Source of the DNA: Pauljensenia sp.
GTDB lineage: Bacteria; Actinomycetota; Actinomycetes; Actinomycetales; Actinomycetaceae
Reading direction: 5' to 3'
Assembly (NCBI GenBank): GCA_029983625.1
Contig: JASBZF010000036.1
Location: 1 to 15,061, forward strand
DNA: 15,061 nucleotides
Under the pieces are notes generated by a model. That model did no database searches and was not told the DNA's origin. It saw only the letters and a list, made by a program, of their open reading frames with translations. Position numbers and translations under genes: made by a program. Below, one piece after another: positions 14,301-15,061 of this stretch (positions within the stretch are counted from its first letter, which is position 1; each line of letters begins with the position of its first letter).

Positions 14301-15061
14301 TGCAAAGCGCGAGATTGTCTTTGATGGAGTGGCTCTTGCGGATGTGGTACTTGAGGGTCTGCATGATGTCACGCTTGCTCACGGCGCACGTCTGACTCTT
14401 TCTGATGCGGCCGACGTAGAAATTGGCGACACGCTCACAGTTCCGCAAGAAACGACCTTCGATGTCGGTGATGTGCGCCTGAACGCGAACTCGCTTGCAG
14501 GAGCCGGAACGGTACGCATCGGCTCACAAGGTGCGATTGAAAGCGCGTCAGGAATGAGTAATGACCTCCACTACGAGATTTATCAAGCCAATGCGGCGTG
14601 GAAACCACGTGTGGGGCATCAATACCTCATTACTCACGATCCTGCTTCGCAACTCAGTGTGACCTTGAACCCTCAAAATGCCGATTATGCGGTACAGCGT
14701 GACAATGCTGGCACGTGGGTTTTGCAAGCGCTGCATGAAGAGCCAGAAACCCCCGGCGAAACCCCAACTCCTGGATTACCAGATCCGAAGGAGCCGTCGT
14801 TTGGTGAGTGGGTGGATGTTGCGGGGTCTGCTGATTGTGGTGCGCGTACTGTGGGGCAGTCGCGTGTGCGGACTGAGTATTCGTATGTGTGGAATGATGT
14901 GACGCTTGTGTGGGATGAGCGTGAGTCTTCCAGTACTGAGTCTCGTACTCGCGCGATGACGTCTGCTGAGGTGAAGGCGTGTACTGCGCGGCCTGCTGCG
15001 AAGGATCCGTCGTTTGGTGAGTGGGTGGATGTTGCGGGGTCTGCTGATTGTGGTGCGCGTA
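11377..15061 (+). CDS. Secreted M26/Zmp-like zinc metalloprotease, 3' end beyond window
   Basis: The frame is open for 1228 codons to the right edge. Residues 1-27 are a Sec signal peptide (MPIIRRFAAVLAVIGLLPFL, cleavage likely after SYA). Residues about 30-400 are helical. The catalytic core has His406-Glu-Met-Thr-His410 and Glu430 in KGAGGEIYARGMFES, the HEXXH plus downstream Glu pattern of peptidase family M26 (IgA1 protease and ZmpA/B/C of streptococci, where GRREGLGAELYALGLLQS is the similar block). Residues about 749-1000 look like a right-handed beta-helix, opening with GNGSYEQPYKNLETALARAQ and DGDTIRL. A Pro/Thr linker (1121-1137) leads to 71-residue repeats from 1138, each with two Cys. 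A wall anchor would lie outside the window. The substrate is unknown; IgA or mucin-type glycoproteins are guesses. Unlike streptococcal members, no N-terminal LPXTG or G5 domain precedes the core. Its base composition is visibly more AT-rich than that of the his and ribosomal genes. Confidence 0.9.
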   Translation, partial: MPIIRRFAAVLAVIGLLPFLFPPMSYAADPTWEAAKSSYETVTYESLFDVLNPYVSAIDKMKISARLNKELGRTATQDEIDAEVKKVYMDRLGMRDAFNSVKKDLDARMTRLLAGTHVEAQYLKDHAKQAFIGLMYLQRYYSFEFSAGKTASDLLLYESQETFGSPARARPLDVVTQLGAMGYIAANGSMTAATYANKLAPQGARTLADFLTKSLQKYAPNADVNAWFTTASPALYTEVGAQKFFTKALHDERLLNHLLPLLSLSSPSVYVLSTDHSVTYGLTAGYGGPTNSDLRARMESTAQAQQAFCDFLHRVSTTSNVLFEGINTVVSDGMFSKPSAPGVTYQSRWSPKDGDAVDPGVREFMLPIGIYRDFQRFGGEAGEKGRRVSLMMSEALSDDGISTFTHEMTHIFDSTVWFNGHSTRKGAGGEIYARGMFESINNTQKAQGGNSPYLPIFNLNTAYTLGNGRTQNASPERFQNPSDLHEYMRGLMDVVYTLEIMEARSTLALSDEDKAIAFNTVSLVDDRKESGGKTESFKHLTVDQAHSLTTIDQLVDAAITSARIMPQGLDTSAKTLESNQYYVIPLHQPIYAGVQNNEQMVGDYLFRRNAYDLLGQYGWEKGMVAYVSDQYANDADALNAIMPEYNGNMAAFKKAMYAERTANMNRLKPVAGFADAAAMQAAMDKAVATDIAQMKANQQNGAFPTSRVTAIDTLKDEIFRAYLTSTNDFKDSIYQDAPVPEDPDASRELWVENGSESDTSGNGSYEQPYKNLETALARAQDGDTIRLKENVTVAGLGLVKINKAVTINGADPNSDTGAYFTLLFRGRDVQLGADTAIKNVNLAFVTENRVAGVIYQAGHALTLDNVNTLLGVLQSDQRPVIYTGVKDTAGPIGNKSVLTVVNPNAETRLARIYVGSPDDHSMISAEINLDAPRIKVDEGIVLGSQNGTEQRGPVKIISKSNFLNTVHAVPAQLDVAKREIVFDGVALADVVLEGLHDVTLAHGARLTLSDAADVEIGDTLTVPQETTFDVGDVRLNANSLAGAGTVRIGSQGAIESASGMSNDLHYEIYQANAAWKPRVGHQYLITHDPASQLSVTLNPQNADYAVQRDNAGTWVLQALHEEPETPGETPTPGLPDPKEPSFGEWVDVAGSADCGARTVGQSRVRTEYSYVWNDVTLVWDERESSSTESRTRAMTSAEVKACTARPAAKDPSFGEWVDVAGSADCGAR
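14788..15061 (+). repeat. 213-bp (71-residue) tandem repeat, second copy cut by the edge
   Basis: Unit 1 is 14788-15000; unit 2 starts at 15001 and matches unit 1 at 60 of 61 bases up to the edge (GAG against GAT in codon 2). Each unit begins K-(E/D)-PSFGEWVDVAGSADCGAR and, in unit 1, continues with RVRTEYSYVWNDVTLVWDE and ends EVKACTARPAA. Cys at unit positions 17 and 65 could form an intradomain disulfide, and the Trp plus R-x-R-x pattern recalls thrombospondin type 1-like modules. The coding strand is G/T-rich and C-poor, unlike the rest of the gene. Array length is not visible here. Confidence 0.9.

Noticed and set aside
1..15061. tRNA, rRNA, CRISPR array or insertion sequence
   Set aside because: No T-arm-like GGTTCGA with a pairing acceptor stem, no regularly spaced short repeats and no transposase-like protein or terminal inverted repeats were seen. 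The only sizeable repeat is the in-frame 213-bp array.

Overview
The window looks like a chromosome segment of a moderate-GC actinobacterium. The evidence is the gene order hisD-hisC-hisB-orf-hisH-hisA(priA)-sseB followed by infC-rpmI-rplT and a SpoU methyltransferase, a PriA-type HisA, and two genes that appear to start on leaderless mRNAs. A host- or mucosa-associated member of the Actinomycetaceae is my best guess, prompted mainly by the secreted M26-type protease at the right end. No rRNA or species marker is present, so the taxon is an inference.

Layout. 1-449: no supportable gene; a small hairpin, a 12-bp perfect palindrome and a weak terminator for the next gene. 450-683 (minus): small S4-domain RNA-binding protein, divergent from hisD. 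821-6895 (plus): a tight operon hisD, hisC, hisB, an unrecognised 238-residue protein, hisH, hisA/priA and an SseB-family protein; most junctions overlap or nearly touch. hisG, hisE, hisF and hisI are not in the window. 6896-7325: leader of the translation operon with an extended -10, a hairpin, and an intrinsic-terminator-like stem whose 3' arm lies in the loop of a second stem (competing fold or pseudoknot). 7326-8602: infC, which starts with the rare codon ATC, then rpmI and rplT. 8606-9457: SpoU/TrmH-family RNA 2'-O-methyltransferase. 9486-10475: thiL. 10476-11376: about 900 bases without a convincing gene, with inverted repeats, a TTGACA-bearing dyad and one doubtful ORF.

11377 to the right edge (plus): the largest gene of the window, still open at base 15061. 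It encodes a secreted protein with a signal peptide, an M26/Zmp-like zinc-metalloprotease core (HEMTH, then Glu 20 residues after the second His), a predicted right-handed beta-helix domain, a Pro/Thr linker and at least two almost identical 71-residue repeats with two Cys each. Its base composition differs from that of the housekeeping genes, and the repeats differ again.

How the genes work together: the left half makes histidine (the HisB, HisC and HisD steps late in the pathway, plus HisA and the HisH glutaminase). PriA may also serve tryptophan synthesis. The centre supplies translation initiation and large-subunit components, with autoregulation suggested by the infC start codon and leader. 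The right end is an accessory, surface-directed locus.
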